Below are positions 14,348-23,025 of a stretch of 48,524 bases of DNA, in pieces. This stretch comes from a candidate division TM6 bacterium GW2011_GWF2_37_49 (lineage in GTDB: Bacteria > Babelota > Babeliae > Babelales > RVW-14), in assembly GCA_945861145.1 (NCBI GenBank), contig CAMATL010000006.1:1-48524 (forward strand), given 5' to 3'. The notes under the pieces were generated by a model, which was given only the letters and a program-made list of their open reading frames with translations, had not been told where the DNA came from and ran no database searches. Each line of letters begins with the position of its first letter. Position 1 is the stretch's first letter. The position numbers and the translations under genes were made by a program.

Positions 14348-16645
14348 ATGAGTACCAGGAAAAAAAAAGTGGATATAGATAAAGCACCTAAGTTATTGAT
14401 TGTTGAATCACCAGCTAAAATCAAGACCATTTCAAAATTTCTTGGTAAAAACTTCAAGATAATGTCTACGTTTGGGCACGTCAGAGATTTGCCTGAGCGT
14501 AAGCTTGGTATTGAACGCAATGAAGAGACTCATAAGATCGAACTACAATATGTCACCATCGCTGACAAAAAAGATGTTGTAGCAAGCATCTGCAAGGAAG
14601 CATCCAAGTGCGGCGAAGTCTTTCTAGCATCAGATCCGGATCGCGAAGGTGAAATTATTGCCTGGCACATTGGTGAAGAAATAAAAAAAGTATTCCATGA
14701 CCCTGAACATATTTACCGGATTACTTTTAACGAAATCACTGAGCCCGCTATCCTTGAAGCAATTAAGCGCAAAACCAAGGTTGATAACGATAAGGTAAGC
14801 GCCCAACAAGCGCGCCGCATTCTCGATCGTTGGGTGGGATATGAAGTCTCCCCGATTTTATGGAAAAAAATTGCCAAGGGACTTTCTGCTGGTCGCGTTC
14901 AATCGGTTGCTCTCATGCTCGTTTGTACACGAGAAGAAGAAATTTTAGCCTTTAAGCCAGAAGAATCATGGTCTGTGCATGCCGTTTTTACGCTAGAAGA
15001 TGGCTCTACTATGCACGCCGAGCTAAGCAAAATTAGTAAAAAAACAGCTAAACTCAACAGCAAAGAAGATGCTGACAACGTACTATCTCAGCTGGCCAAG
15101 GCCACTTATATTGTCGCACAGATTATCGACAAAAAACGTGCCAAAAGCCCGCTGCCTCCTTTCATGACAAGTACCCTACAGCAAGATGCTTTCAATAAAC
15201 TTGGCTTTGCGGTTGAAAAAACAATGTCAGTAGCTCAACGTCTTTATGAAGGCGTGCCGCTATCGAATAAAGATGAACCAGAAGCGCTAATCACCTACAT
15301 GCGTACCGACTCGCTTCGCATTGCCGAAACGGCTATTACTGGTGTTCGCGAATACATTAAAGAAGAATTTGGCAAAGAATATCTGCCTAAGTCACCGCAT
15401 CTTTATGCTAAAAAAGGCGCTCAAGATGCCCACGAATCCATCAGACCAATTGAGGTTAGTCGATCACCTCAAAAAATTGGTCACTTCCTTAAAAGTGATG
15501 AGAAAAAACTTTATGACTTGATTTGGAAGCGTTTTGTTGCGTGCCAAATGACAGCTGCAGAATATTTTCAACGCCAAATTTTAATTGAAGGCGGCAAATT
15601 TACCTTCAAGGCAAACGGCTCCACATTAATCTTTGACGGTTTTCTAAAAGTATACATGGAAGAAGACGAAGAGACCGACCAAGCCGTAAAAATTCCTAAA
15701 GGTATTGCTGAAAACATACCGCTCTCAATCGGCAATGTTGCCGGCAAGCAGCACTTCACACAACCACCTCCTCGCTACAGTGAAGCAACGCTCGTTAAAG
15801 AATTAGAAAAACAAGGTATCGGTCGACCAAGTACTTACGCAGCAACGCTTTCAACCATCCAAAAGCGTCAATATGTCAACAAAGACAACAAGCGCTTTAC
15901 TCCTACCGAGCTTGGCACAGCGGTAAGCTCTATGTTGACTAAAAACTTACCCGATGTAATCAATGTCTCCTTTACTGCCAAAATGGAAGAAAATCTGGAC
16001 AAGATTGCACAAGGCGAGGCAGATAGGGATACAGTGCTCAACGAATTTTACGTTGAATTCAAGAAGGATTTGGTCGCTTTTGGTGGCAATGAAAGCCTCA
16101 AGAAAACAATTGAGACTGATTTAGAATGTCCTCAATGTCAGAAACTGCTGGTTGTACGCTTTGGGCGAGCTGGCCAATTCGCTGGCTGCTCAGGCTTTCC
16201 AGAATGTAAATTCACTGGCAACGTCACCAAAAATGAAGATGGTACCTTTGCACTACGTCAAGACGATGGACCATCTGCTGAAGAATTAGGCGAATGCCCG
16301 CAATGTCAAAAACCGCTATCTAAACGTGTTGGCCGATTTGGACCATTCATTTCGTGCTCTGGCTATCCAGACTGTAAATATATCCACCAAGAAGCGCTCA
16401 AGATGCCCTGCCCGCTTGATGCTGGTCGCGTTACCAAGCGTCGCTGGCGCGGCGGCTCTTTCTGGGGTTGTGCAAATTATCCAACGTGTAAATTTGCTAT
16501 TTTTGCCGGCGTTCAAGAAACGCCTTGCCCAAAATGCAGCAGTCCATACCTGCTGGTACAGAAAGCTAAAGAGGGTAATCTTAAACACGCTTGTCCAAAC
16601 AAAGAATGTAAATTCAGTGAGATCGTAGAAACTGAAAAAGAATAA
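14348..16645 (+). CDS. topA: DNA topoisomerase I
   Basis: Type IA topoisomerase that relaxes negative supercoils. The 765-residue product has the TOPRIM domain at the N-terminus (LLIVESPAKIKTISKFLG and the metal-binding SDPDREGEIIAWH), then RVQSVAL, and the active tyrosine in ALITYMRTDSLR at Tyr317. The C-terminal part has PSTYAATLSTIQKR, and four C4 zinc-ribbon modules follow, beginning CPQC, CPQC, CPLD (changed) and CPKC. The third has only one cysteine in its first pair but keeps C-x(4)-C in GCANYPTC. ATG 14348 follows GGGGAAACC; a TTG at 14333 is a possible extension. Length and order are normal for a bacterial TopA with zinc-ribbon tail. Confidence 0.96.
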   Translation: MSTRKKKVDIDKAPKLLIVESPAKIKTISKFLGKNFKIMSTFGHVRDLPERKLGIERNEETHKIELQYVTIADKKDVVASICKEASKCGEVFLASDPDREGEIIAWHIGEEIKKVFHDPEHIYRITFNEITEPAILEAIKRKTKVDNDKVSAQQARRILDRWVGYEVSPILWKKIAKGLSAGRVQSVALMLVCTREEEILAFKPEESWSVHAVFTLEDGSTMHAELSKISKKTAKLNSKEDADNVLSQLAKATYIVAQIIDKKRAKSPLPPFMTSTLQQDAFNKLGFAVEKTMSVAQRLYEGVPLSNKDEPEALITYMRTDSLRIAETAITGVREYIKEEFGKEYLPKSPHLYAKKGAQDAHESIRPIEVSRSPQKIGHFLKSDEKKLYDLIWKRFVACQMTAAEYFQRQILIEGGKFTFKANGSTLIFDGFLKVYMEEDEETDQAVKIPKGIAENIPLSIGNVAGKQHFTQPPPRYSEATLVKELEKQGIGRPSTYAATLSTIQKRQYVNKDNKRFTPTELGTAVSSMLTKNLPDVINVSFTAKMEENLDKIAQGEADRDTVLNEFYVEFKKDLVAFGGNESLKKTIETDLECPQCQKLLVVRFGRAGQFAGCSGFPECKFTGNVTKNEDGTFALRQDDGPSAEELGECPQCQKPLSKRVGRFGPFISCSGYPDCKYIHQEALKMPCPLDAGRVTKRRWRGGSFWGCANYPTCKFAIFAGVQETPCPKCSSPYLLVQKAKEGNLKHACPNKECKFSEIVETEKE

Positions 16646-16702
16646 CTTAACGTGCGATATCCCAGGTTGCTTTCACACACAACTTGGTGCTGAAAATTTT
16701 TG

Positions 16703-16850
16703 TATAATTTACGGTCAGATGACATTCTTAGAGTTACAGTGCTTAACTGAAGCAACAGCGATAGTCGATTTCATCGAGCAAGAATGCTCTTATAAATCGT
16801 AAGTTTATAGACATAAAAAAGGCCCCATCTCTGGGGCCTTTTTTTATTTC
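16703..16850 (+). ncRNA. Possible short transcript between topA and mreB
   Basis: A consensus TATAAT (16703-16708) occurs 60 bases after topA, and the terminator hairpin starts at 16815, so a transcript of about 130 bases could be made. A 27-codon frame (ATG 16719 to TAA 16802, MTFLELQC...) lies in it without a Shine-Dalgarno. No good -35 box is found (TTGGTG at 16684 is too close), so promoter activity is doubtful. It may be only the 3' end of the topA transcript. Confidence 0.2.
16815..16844. terminator. Bidirectional terminator between topA and mreB
   Basis: AAAAAAGGCCCC (16815-16826) pairs with GGGGCCTTTTTT (16833-16844) around a six-base loop, giving a T-run in both directions. It sits between the convergent topA and mreB genes, touching the mreB stop codon. 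Confidence 0.88.
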
Positions 16851-17887
16851 ATCAATGCGTCTCTGAAAAAATCTAATTCTTCAAGCACCTTGCCAACGCC
16901 AAGCACAACGCACAGGAGTGGGTTTTCTGCTATCTTGACTGGCAAGCCCGTTTCTTTCGAAATAAGTATATCAAGATTTCTTAGCATTGAGCCACCACCG
17001 GCCATCATGATCCCGCGATCAACAAGATCGGACGACAACTCTGGTGGCGCATTTTCAAGCGCCGAACGCACAGCGTCGATAATTTCAGAAATAGGCTCAG
17101 CCAACGATTCAAATACTTCTGAATCTGAAAGCATGATTGTCTTTGGAACGCCGGTGATCAAGTCACGGCCTTTAACTTCCATTTGACGAATTTCGCCAGG
17201 TGACAAAATCGCTGTACCTATTTTAATTTTTGCTTCTTCAGCAGTTTTTTCACCGATCAACAAGCTATATTTACGCTTAACGTACTGAACAATCGAGCGA
17301 TCCATTTCATCACCACCGACACGCACTGACTTGCAGTACACAATGTCTTTAAGTGAAATAATAGCAACTTCAGTAGTGCCGCCACCAATATCAACAATCA
17401 TATTTCCAGTCGGTTCGCCAACAGGAAGGCCCGCGCCAATTGCTGCAGCCATCGGCTCCATGATCGTGTACACTTCACGCGCACCGGCTTGCTTAGCTGA
17501 ATCTTCAATCGCGCGCTTTTCAACTTGAGTGATCCCCGACGGAACACCAATAATCATACGCGGACGAACAAACATGCGATGGTTATTGTTTGCTTCTTTA
17601 ATAAAATGACGCAACATGCTTTCGGTGAGCTCAAAATTAGCGATCACCCCGTCGCGCATTGGTCGAGAAGCAACAATACTTTCTGGTGTCTTGCCGAGCA
17701 TAAGTTTAGCCTTATCGCCGGCAGCAAGCACCTCATTAGAAGATACCTTAACAGCAACAACGGACGGCTGATCAAGTACAATCCCGCGGCCTTTTACGTA
17801 GATAACCGTATTGGCTGTACCAAGGTCGATGGCCATGTCGTTGTTTGCGAACATGTTAAAGATACTTCTAGCTGGCCAAAATTTCAT
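16844..17887 (-). CDS. mreB: Rod shape-determining protein MreB
   Basis: Bacterial actin homologue that forms membrane-bound filaments guiding cell-wall growth. The 347-residue product has the actin-fold phosphate loops MAIDLGTANTVIYV (phosphate 1) and MIVDIGGGTTEVAIIS (phosphate 2), the connecting motifs EPMAAAIGAGLPV and VGGDEMD, and the adenosine motif IMMAGGGSMLRNL. Length is typical. The ATG follows GGAG at good distance, 12 bases after the stop of the barrel-protein gene, so the two are likely cotranscribed. MreC, MreD, RodA and PBP2 genes are not in the window. Confidence 0.95.
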   Translation of the reverse strand: MKFWPARSIFNMFANNDMAIDLGTANTVIYVKGRGIVLDQPSVVAVKVSSNEVLAAGDKAKLMLGKTPESIVASRPMRDGVIANFELTESMLRHFIKEANNNHRMFVRPRMIIGVPSGITQVEKRAIEDSAKQAGAREVYTIMEPMAAAIGAGLPVGEPTGNMIVDIGGGTTEVAIISLKDIVYCKSVRVGGDEMDRSIVQYVKRKYSLLIGEKTAEEAKIKIGTAILSPGEIRQMEVKGRDLITGVPKTIMLSDSEVFESLAEPISEIIDAVRSALENAPPELSSDLVDRGIMMAGGGSMLRNLDILISKETGLPVKIAENPLLCVVLGVGKVLEELDFFRDALMK

Positions 17888-17899
17888 AATTCAGCTCCG

Positions 17900-19291
17900 T
17901 TAAAAATGCAGTTCTGCTCCAATACTTATCTGATTTGCTTGTACAATGCCGCGACTAGCATCAAACACAGGAGCTTCTATCGAAGCGAAAAACTTCGGTT
18001 TCAACAGCAATTCTTGTTGCGCTTCCAGCGGATCATACGTTAGCTGGATAGTTATATAATGAGAACGAAATTTTGACAAATATTCTTTTGCAGAAATTAT
18101 GCCTGCAATTTCTTTATCAGTTATAATTTGTCCACCTGGGGCGCCGTCTGTCACTTTGCGCGAAAGATAACTTGGAATTGTTTTGTCTATGCGCATATCT
18201 TCCCATGTATCAGCTTTGTGTCGTTTGTATGTGTAACGCCCCTGCAAGTGCAGCCCATCATACACATTTTCAAGAGCAAGGAAGGAATTAAAAATCAGCG
18301 TAGCACCAGGCTGCACACGCACACTACCAATCAATGGACTATATAAAAAAGATTCTTTAAAAATAGGCAACTGCCGATCTTTTGTCTTTGCAATAAAATG
18401 CTCACCACGGACCATAAAGCCACATTTAAGATCTTGCTTAAGCTCAAATGTCGGTGCAACCTGGACATAAAACGACCAGTGCCCATCATTCATAAATGGA
18501 ATACTTGATACAACATTATTAGCACGCTGCACACCGGTCGGAAGAATAATGCCGTACTGAATAGCAATATCAATACCGCGCATCATAAATTTATGATCGA
18601 GTAGTAAATTACTACGCACAAAAACATCTAGATCGCCAATGCCAGGACCTGCCCAATAATTATTGTTAAGCCCTATCGCTTCATGCGCAATGCGGCGAGC
18701 ATGATCAAGGCGCTCTTGAAATCCTGCTTGAATAATCTCCTCAGTGTTCGCATCAATTCCACCAAATAACAATGAAGGATTAAGCTTAAAGTGGCGATCC
18801 ATAAAAAGCGCCGTATCAAGTGAGTAACGCACATCAGATTCAACATACATAAATGGCAATGCTACACCAAAGGTAACCGGCATCATGCTCAGGCCTGGCA
18901 CAGCTAACCCATAGCGCAAAACGCCACCGCCACCACGCACTTTGCCATGTACATTGAACAACACGGGATCATTAACATTTGGGTTACCAATAAGCTGGTC
19001 AACATCTTGCGTTGAAATCCCCTTTGCACTCATCGCAAAAACAATATCGCGTAGATTATACTTACCAGCGTATTCGCCAACGCCCAGCGGTGTTCGATCT
19101 TCTTGTGCAATATTCCTGCCTGATGAATAAAAGAAATCGACATCAGCAGTGATGCCTTTTTTATACAAAGATTTTTCAGGCCGTGCTGAAAAAGGAAAAA
19201 AGCGGCCGGTATTTTCTACCGCTACAGCGGCTGAGCTGTAAAGCAGCGCTGCGGTAATAGCGAGGACTATTGATTTTATTTTTTTAGCCAT
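17900..19291 (-). CDS. Outer-membrane beta-barrel candidate
   Basis: The 463-residue product has a signal peptide (MAKKIKSIVLAITAALLYSSAAVAV). Alternating hydrophobic strands run through the rest, and the chain ends GAELHF, with the terminal aromatic residue typical of barrels inserted by BamA. Strands such as GVLRYGLAVPGLSMMPVTFGVALPFMY, DIAIQYGIILPTG and FYVQVAPTFELKQDLKCGFMVRGEHFI support a barrel. No specific porin family is recognised. ATG 19291 has GAGG ten bases upstream; a TTG at 19300 would add three residues. It lies directly upstream of mreB. Confidence 0.75.
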   Translation of the reverse strand: MAKKIKSIVLAITAALLYSSAAVAVENTGRFFPFSARPEKSLYKKGITADVDFFYSSGRNIAQEDRTPLGVGEYAGKYNLRDIVFAMSAKGISTQDVDQLIGNPNVNDPVLFNVHGKVRGGGGVLRYGLAVPGLSMMPVTFGVALPFMYVESDVRYSLDTALFMDRHFKLNPSLLFGGIDANTEEIIQAGFQERLDHARRIAHEAIGLNNNYWAGPGIGDLDVFVRSNLLLDHKFMMRGIDIAIQYGIILPTGVQRANNVVSSIPFMNDGHWSFYVQVAPTFELKQDLKCGFMVRGEHFIAKTKDRQLPIFKESFLYSPLIGSVRVQPGATLIFNSFLALENVYDGLHLQGRYTYKRHKADTWEDMRIDKTIPSYLSRKVTDGAPGGQIITDKEIAGIISAKEYLSKFRSHYITIQLTYDPLEAQQELLLKPKFFASIEAPVFDASRGIVQANQISIGAELHF

Positions 19292-19956
19292 GCAATTCAA
19301 GCCTCATGCAATATGGAATTTTTATCTTAAATCTGGATCCTCCCAACCTACGCATAAAGCTTTGGCGGGCGCAAACGCTTTATTAGGCTGCTTCCGGGCG
19401 CCATAGCTGTAAACGACGGCGGCACTTTCGCGAGGACGGCATTTTGCTACCAGATAAAGCATTTGAGAGTAGTTGTACTATCCAAAGCGACATTAATTGA
19501 TATTAATGCATAGATCGAGATAGTCAAGAAAGCGTACACAAGGCAACCAGCGACCAATCGTCGTGATGTCATAACTAAAAAATAATCAGCCGTCCTGATT
19601 TTGCAACTTCAATCGCAGTAAAAAAATAGTATCCGCTCGCAAGCTTGCCTTTACCCACACTTTTTGTTTAGCGCCAAGCAACAACTCTCCAACACCCAAA
19701 AGAATGCCCTGATCTCAGAAATATGAGCTAACGGTTGCAATAGATGTAACCGTTAGCTCATATTATGCTCTGTTGAGTTTTTGAAAAATAAATATCAAGC
19801 TGGCTAACAGCATTATTCAGAAATTTCTCACCTCGAAAAGGTCGTGACGGGACAACGTACGAGAAAGTCTTTACTTAACAAGGCTATGATATAGTTCCGT
19901 TAAAAACTCAAGAGCCTATGAATAAATTTTAAAATTTGTCGTTTACGTACAAAATT
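19292..19956. other. Gene-free stretch of about 660 bases
   Basis: No open frame with gene-like composition was found on either strand. It holds the strong inverted repeat 19721-19763 and a short pair ATAAAGC/GCTTTAT near 19355-19385. GCTCTGTTGAGTTTT at 19767-19781 recurs inverted at 28428-28442. A CTCGAAAAGGTCGTGACGGG-like segment near 19833-19855 recalls the palindromic repeat family but is too short to assign. It must also hold the promoter for the barrel-mreB unit, which could not be placed. The stretch may be a decayed gene or repeat cluster. Confidence 0.6.
19721..19763. repeat. Perfect 16-bp inverted repeat
   Basis: ATATGAGCTAACGGTT (19721-19736) is mirrored exactly by AACCGTTAGCTCATAT (19748-19763) with an 11-base loop. 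No T-run follows on either strand, so it does not look like a plain terminator. A binding site for a dimeric protein, a recombination site or a terminator lacking its tail are all possible. Confidence 0.75.
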
Positions 19957-21228
19957 TTACTTACTCTTCTTTTTCGAAGATTCAACAGTTACAGCTGCTT
20001 GCTTTTTTATAGCTGCATCGCGCGCCGCTTTTACCTGAACGCTATCAAATTGCGGTAGTATCTGCGTACTCACATATTGCCGTTGGGCTTTGCCGAGAAG
20101 TCCTGTTTCTGCTGCACGATTAACAAGAATAGTTAGTGCTGACATCACATCAGGCGTCTTTTTTTGAACGATATCAACAAGCGCCTGTGCAAAAGAATTT
20201 CTTAGCACTTGCATATCAGCCGCAAAGTAAGCATCAGTCGACACTCCAGCCAATTGCTTGAGCGAACCGTCACATCGATTCATGTATTGTATCGCGTTTG
20301 CTATGCGTACAGGTAATTGCCCGGTAGCATCACCTGCCAGCTGCGTAGCAAGCACAGCAACCAATGCGCGAATATTACTGATCGCATTAACGAGAGCGTC
20401 TGATGTCGATTTAAATAAATCTTTAGTTTGCTGCGGTACACAATTACTTTCTACTACAACACCTTGAAGCTGCTGTAGCTGTTCAAGCGATGCAAGCTTG
20501 GTTAATAGGGTAGACTGCTCCTGCTGCATTGCCGCCTGAACAAGAGCATTTACCGCCATCGCAAATCGTTGCTTCAAAATTGGATGTACTTGTTTTTCTT
20601 TGAGCGCTGCAAGATTTATTTGCAACACACTAACTGCTGTATCTTGTAGCGGGTGCAAATTAGCTACCGAGCCATCAGCCTGCTGATAAATGCCAAGCAA
20701 TGGGCGAATAGCCAACCATGCTGCAGTTTCTTGCTCACTAAAAGGCTTTGTTTTAAGTCTTGGTAAAATAGTCTTAATTAAATCATCTTTGTGTTGGCGG
20801 GCCAAAAGTGGCGTGCGAACAACATCGACGACTACTTGAGTTGCTTGATCAAATAGGGCTGGGGCTGCAGCGTCGCCCTGTGGCGCATATGCCATAACAG
20901 CTGTTACCATGCGCTGAATAAAATCATACAGCGCTTCTTGATTTTTTGGGCTTGATACAGCCTTATGCACTGGCACTTCCACAGCAAGTGCCATTTTTGA
21001 TGAAGCCTTTTTTGTGATTGGTGTCGCACTATCTTTTAAACCATCACTCGTAGCAATAGTTGATTGCAAAGCATTTAACGCAGCACTAAAGCCCTGCCCT
21101 AACCAAATATCATCAAAATTTACCTGCGGTTGCTTTGTGGGACTTTTACCAAATACAAAGCCATTCCACAACACAAGGCCGCACAAAGTCACCAATACCT
21201 TAAATGAAGCATTCACTATTTTTCTCAT
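19957..21228 (-). CDS. Secreted alpha-helical protein of unknown function
   Basis: The 423-residue product has a signal peptide (FKVLVTLCGLVLWNGFVFGKS) and an almost wholly helical, alanine/leucine/glutamine-rich mature part (for example AFALQ-type helices, LTKLASLEQLQQLQGVVVE, AVLATQLAGDATGQLPVRIANAIQYM). It has two cysteines in the mature chain (SNCVPQQ and MNRCDGS) that could form a disulfide, and ends in a lysine-rich tail (ESSKKKSK). No domain is recognised. GAGGA lies before the ATG. It stands alone, divergent from gpmI. It may be a periplasmic or exported protein; its role is not visible. Confidence 0.75.
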   Translation of the reverse strand: MRKIVNASFKVLVTLCGLVLWNGFVFGKSPTKQPQVNFDDIWLGQGFSAALNALQSTIATSDGLKDSATPITKKASSKMALAVEVPVHKAVSSPKNQEALYDFIQRMVTAVMAYAPQGDAAAPALFDQATQVVVDVVRTPLLARQHKDDLIKTILPRLKTKPFSEQETAAWLAIRPLLGIYQQADGSVANLHPLQDTAVSVLQINLAALKEKQVHPILKQRFAMAVNALVQAAMQQEQSTLLTKLASLEQLQQLQGVVVESNCVPQQTKDLFKSTSDALVNAISNIRALVAVLATQLAGDATGQLPVRIANAIQYMNRCDGSLKQLAGVSTDAYFAADMQVLRNSFAQALVDIVQKKTPDVMSALTILVNRAAETGLLGKAQRQYVSTQILPQFDSVQVKAARDAAIKKQAAVTVESSKKKSK

Positions 21229-21474
21229 AAATCCTCACATTGAATTCAAATTATATCCAAAGAATGAGTCAATCACGCTTACTATAAGCATTGCAATATG
21301 CCAAGAATTCTTGCTTATTTGGAGTGATTTTAATCAGTGTTTTAACGAGGTAGTATTTTGCACAAAAAATTGCTTTTCAGTAATTTGTTTTTACATACTA
21401 GATCGATAAATACAGTCAGTTTAAAGCACTGCGCTTAGAGTAAGTTTTGTATTCAATCGTTACGAGGAATGACT

Positions 21475-23025
21475 ATGAATTTGGCGACAGAATCATCTTC
21501 CAAGCCTGTAGTATTAGTTGTGTGTGATGGTCTTGGGCATGCTTCATCTGGGCCGGGCAATGCGGTGCAATTAGCATCTATGATTTTTTTTGACGGCCTC
21601 ATGCACCGTTATCCGTCGGCTTACTTAGCGGCAGCTGGTGAGGCAGTAGGGTTGCTGCCAGGGTTTATGGGTAACTCAGAGGTTGGTCATGTGACGCTGG
21701 GTGCTGGACGTGTGGTCAAGGGCTCGATTGTTCGCTTTCATGAATTAATTCAATCAGGGGAGCTTATGCAGCACCCATCAGCAGATGTATTGCGCGATTT
21801 TGCTCAGACGGGTAAAGCGTTGCATGTATTGGGATTGCTTTCTGATGGTGGTGTGCACTCTCATGAATTGCACCTGCATGCGATGCTAGAGTTTGCCGTG
21901 CAATGTGGTATTACCAATATAGTTGTTCATCCGATTTTAGATGGGCGCGACGTAGCACCCGCGAGTGCAGCCATTTACTTAGAACGTTTAGATAAAAAAT
22001 TACGTGAACTAACGCATGGGAGTATCGGCTCCCTGCAAGGACGTTTTTATGCTATGGATCGAGATAAAAATTGGGATCGCACAAGTGCTTCGTACGAAAT
22101 GATGTGCGGCTCTGGCGATGTTGTTGGTGGGGATTGGCAAACAGCGCTGGCCGCTTCGTACGCAGCCAATGAAATGGATGAATTCGTAAAGCCAGTATTA
22201 TTCGGCATTGGCAATGCGATGCAAGATAGTGATGCTGTAGTTTTTGTTAATGTACGTCCAGATAGAGCATTACAGCTAACCAGTCGATTACTTGTGTGTG
22301 ACAATAATAAGAGGCCTGGGCTAAGCTTGGCGTTTGTGCTTACAGGATATCGCTATGATCCTGGCTTTCATAATCCAGTTATCCTTGAGCCAAAATTAGT
22401 ACAACACACACTTCTTGATATTGTGGCAGCAGCTCAACCAAAGCGACCAATTTTTCTGCTTGCTGAGACAGAAAAATATGCTCATGTGACTTATTTTTTT
22501 AAGGGAATGCGCGATGAGCATCCGCAACAGGAAACGCGCGTTATGATCCCGTCACTTAAAATGAGAAATTACACAACACATCCTGAGATGGGAGCGCAAA
22601 GCATTACCGATCATCTTGAAGAGGTGTTATTAACGCACCCTAATGCTTTGTGTGTAATTAATTACGCCAATGCTGACATGGTTGGGCATTCTGGTAATTT
22701 GGCGGCAACTATTGCTGCGTGTCGCCTGGTTGATGCGCAGTTAAGCCGAGCGTTTGAAATAGTGGTTAATAAAATGGGTGGTGTGTTGGCAATTACAGCT
22801 GACCATGGCAATGCCGAAGCGATGCTCGATAGTGCCGGAAATCCTAAAACAGCGCATACAGCCAACCCCGTACCTTTTGTTGTTGCTGGGCCTGGATTGG
22901 AACGAGCTACTCATCTGCCAAAAAATTTAGTGGCGACACATGGTATTGCCCATGTATCGCCAACTCTTTTACAAATAATGGGAATAGAGCTGCCAGCTGT
23001 TATGGTCGAGCCTCTTTCTTTGTAG
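21475..23025 (+). CDS. gpmI: 2,3-bisphosphoglycerate-independent phosphoglycerate mutase
   Basis: Interconverts 3- and 2-phosphoglycerate in glycolysis using two metal ions and a phosphoserine. The 516-residue product has the N-terminal metal motif VCDGLGH, the catalytic serine in GNSEVGH (Ser68 of this start), the substrate-binding HPILDGRDVAP and RFYAMDRDKNWDR, and the C-terminal metal motifs NYANADMVGHSG, ITADHGNAE and HTANPVPFV. ATG 21475 is chosen since GAGGA (21464-21468) ends six bases upstream; the ATG at 21469 would touch it directly. The 3' end overlaps the convergent permease gene by 26 bases. Confidence 0.95.
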   Translation: MNLATESSSKPVVLVVCDGLGHASSGPGNAVQLASMIFFDGLMHRYPSAYLAAAGEAVGLLPGFMGNSEVGHVTLGAGRVVKGSIVRFHELIQSGELMQHPSADVLRDFAQTGKALHVLGLLSDGGVHSHELHLHAMLEFAVQCGITNIVVHPILDGRDVAPASAAIYLERLDKKLRELTHGSIGSLQGRFYAMDRDKNWDRTSASYEMMCGSGDVVGGDWQTALAASYAANEMDEFVKPVLFGIGNAMQDSDAVVFVNVRPDRALQLTSRLLVCDNNKRPGLSLAFVLTGYRYDPGFHNPVILEPKLVQHTLLDIVAAAQPKRPIFLLAETEKYAHVTYFFKGMRDEHPQQETRVMIPSLKMRNYTTHPEMGAQSITDHLEEVLLTHPNALCVINYANADMVGHSGNLAATIAACRLVDAQLSRAFEIVVNKMGGVLAITADHGNAEAMLDSAGNPKTAHTANPVPFVVAGPGLERATHLPKNLVATHGIAHVSPTLLQIMGIELPAVMVEPLSL

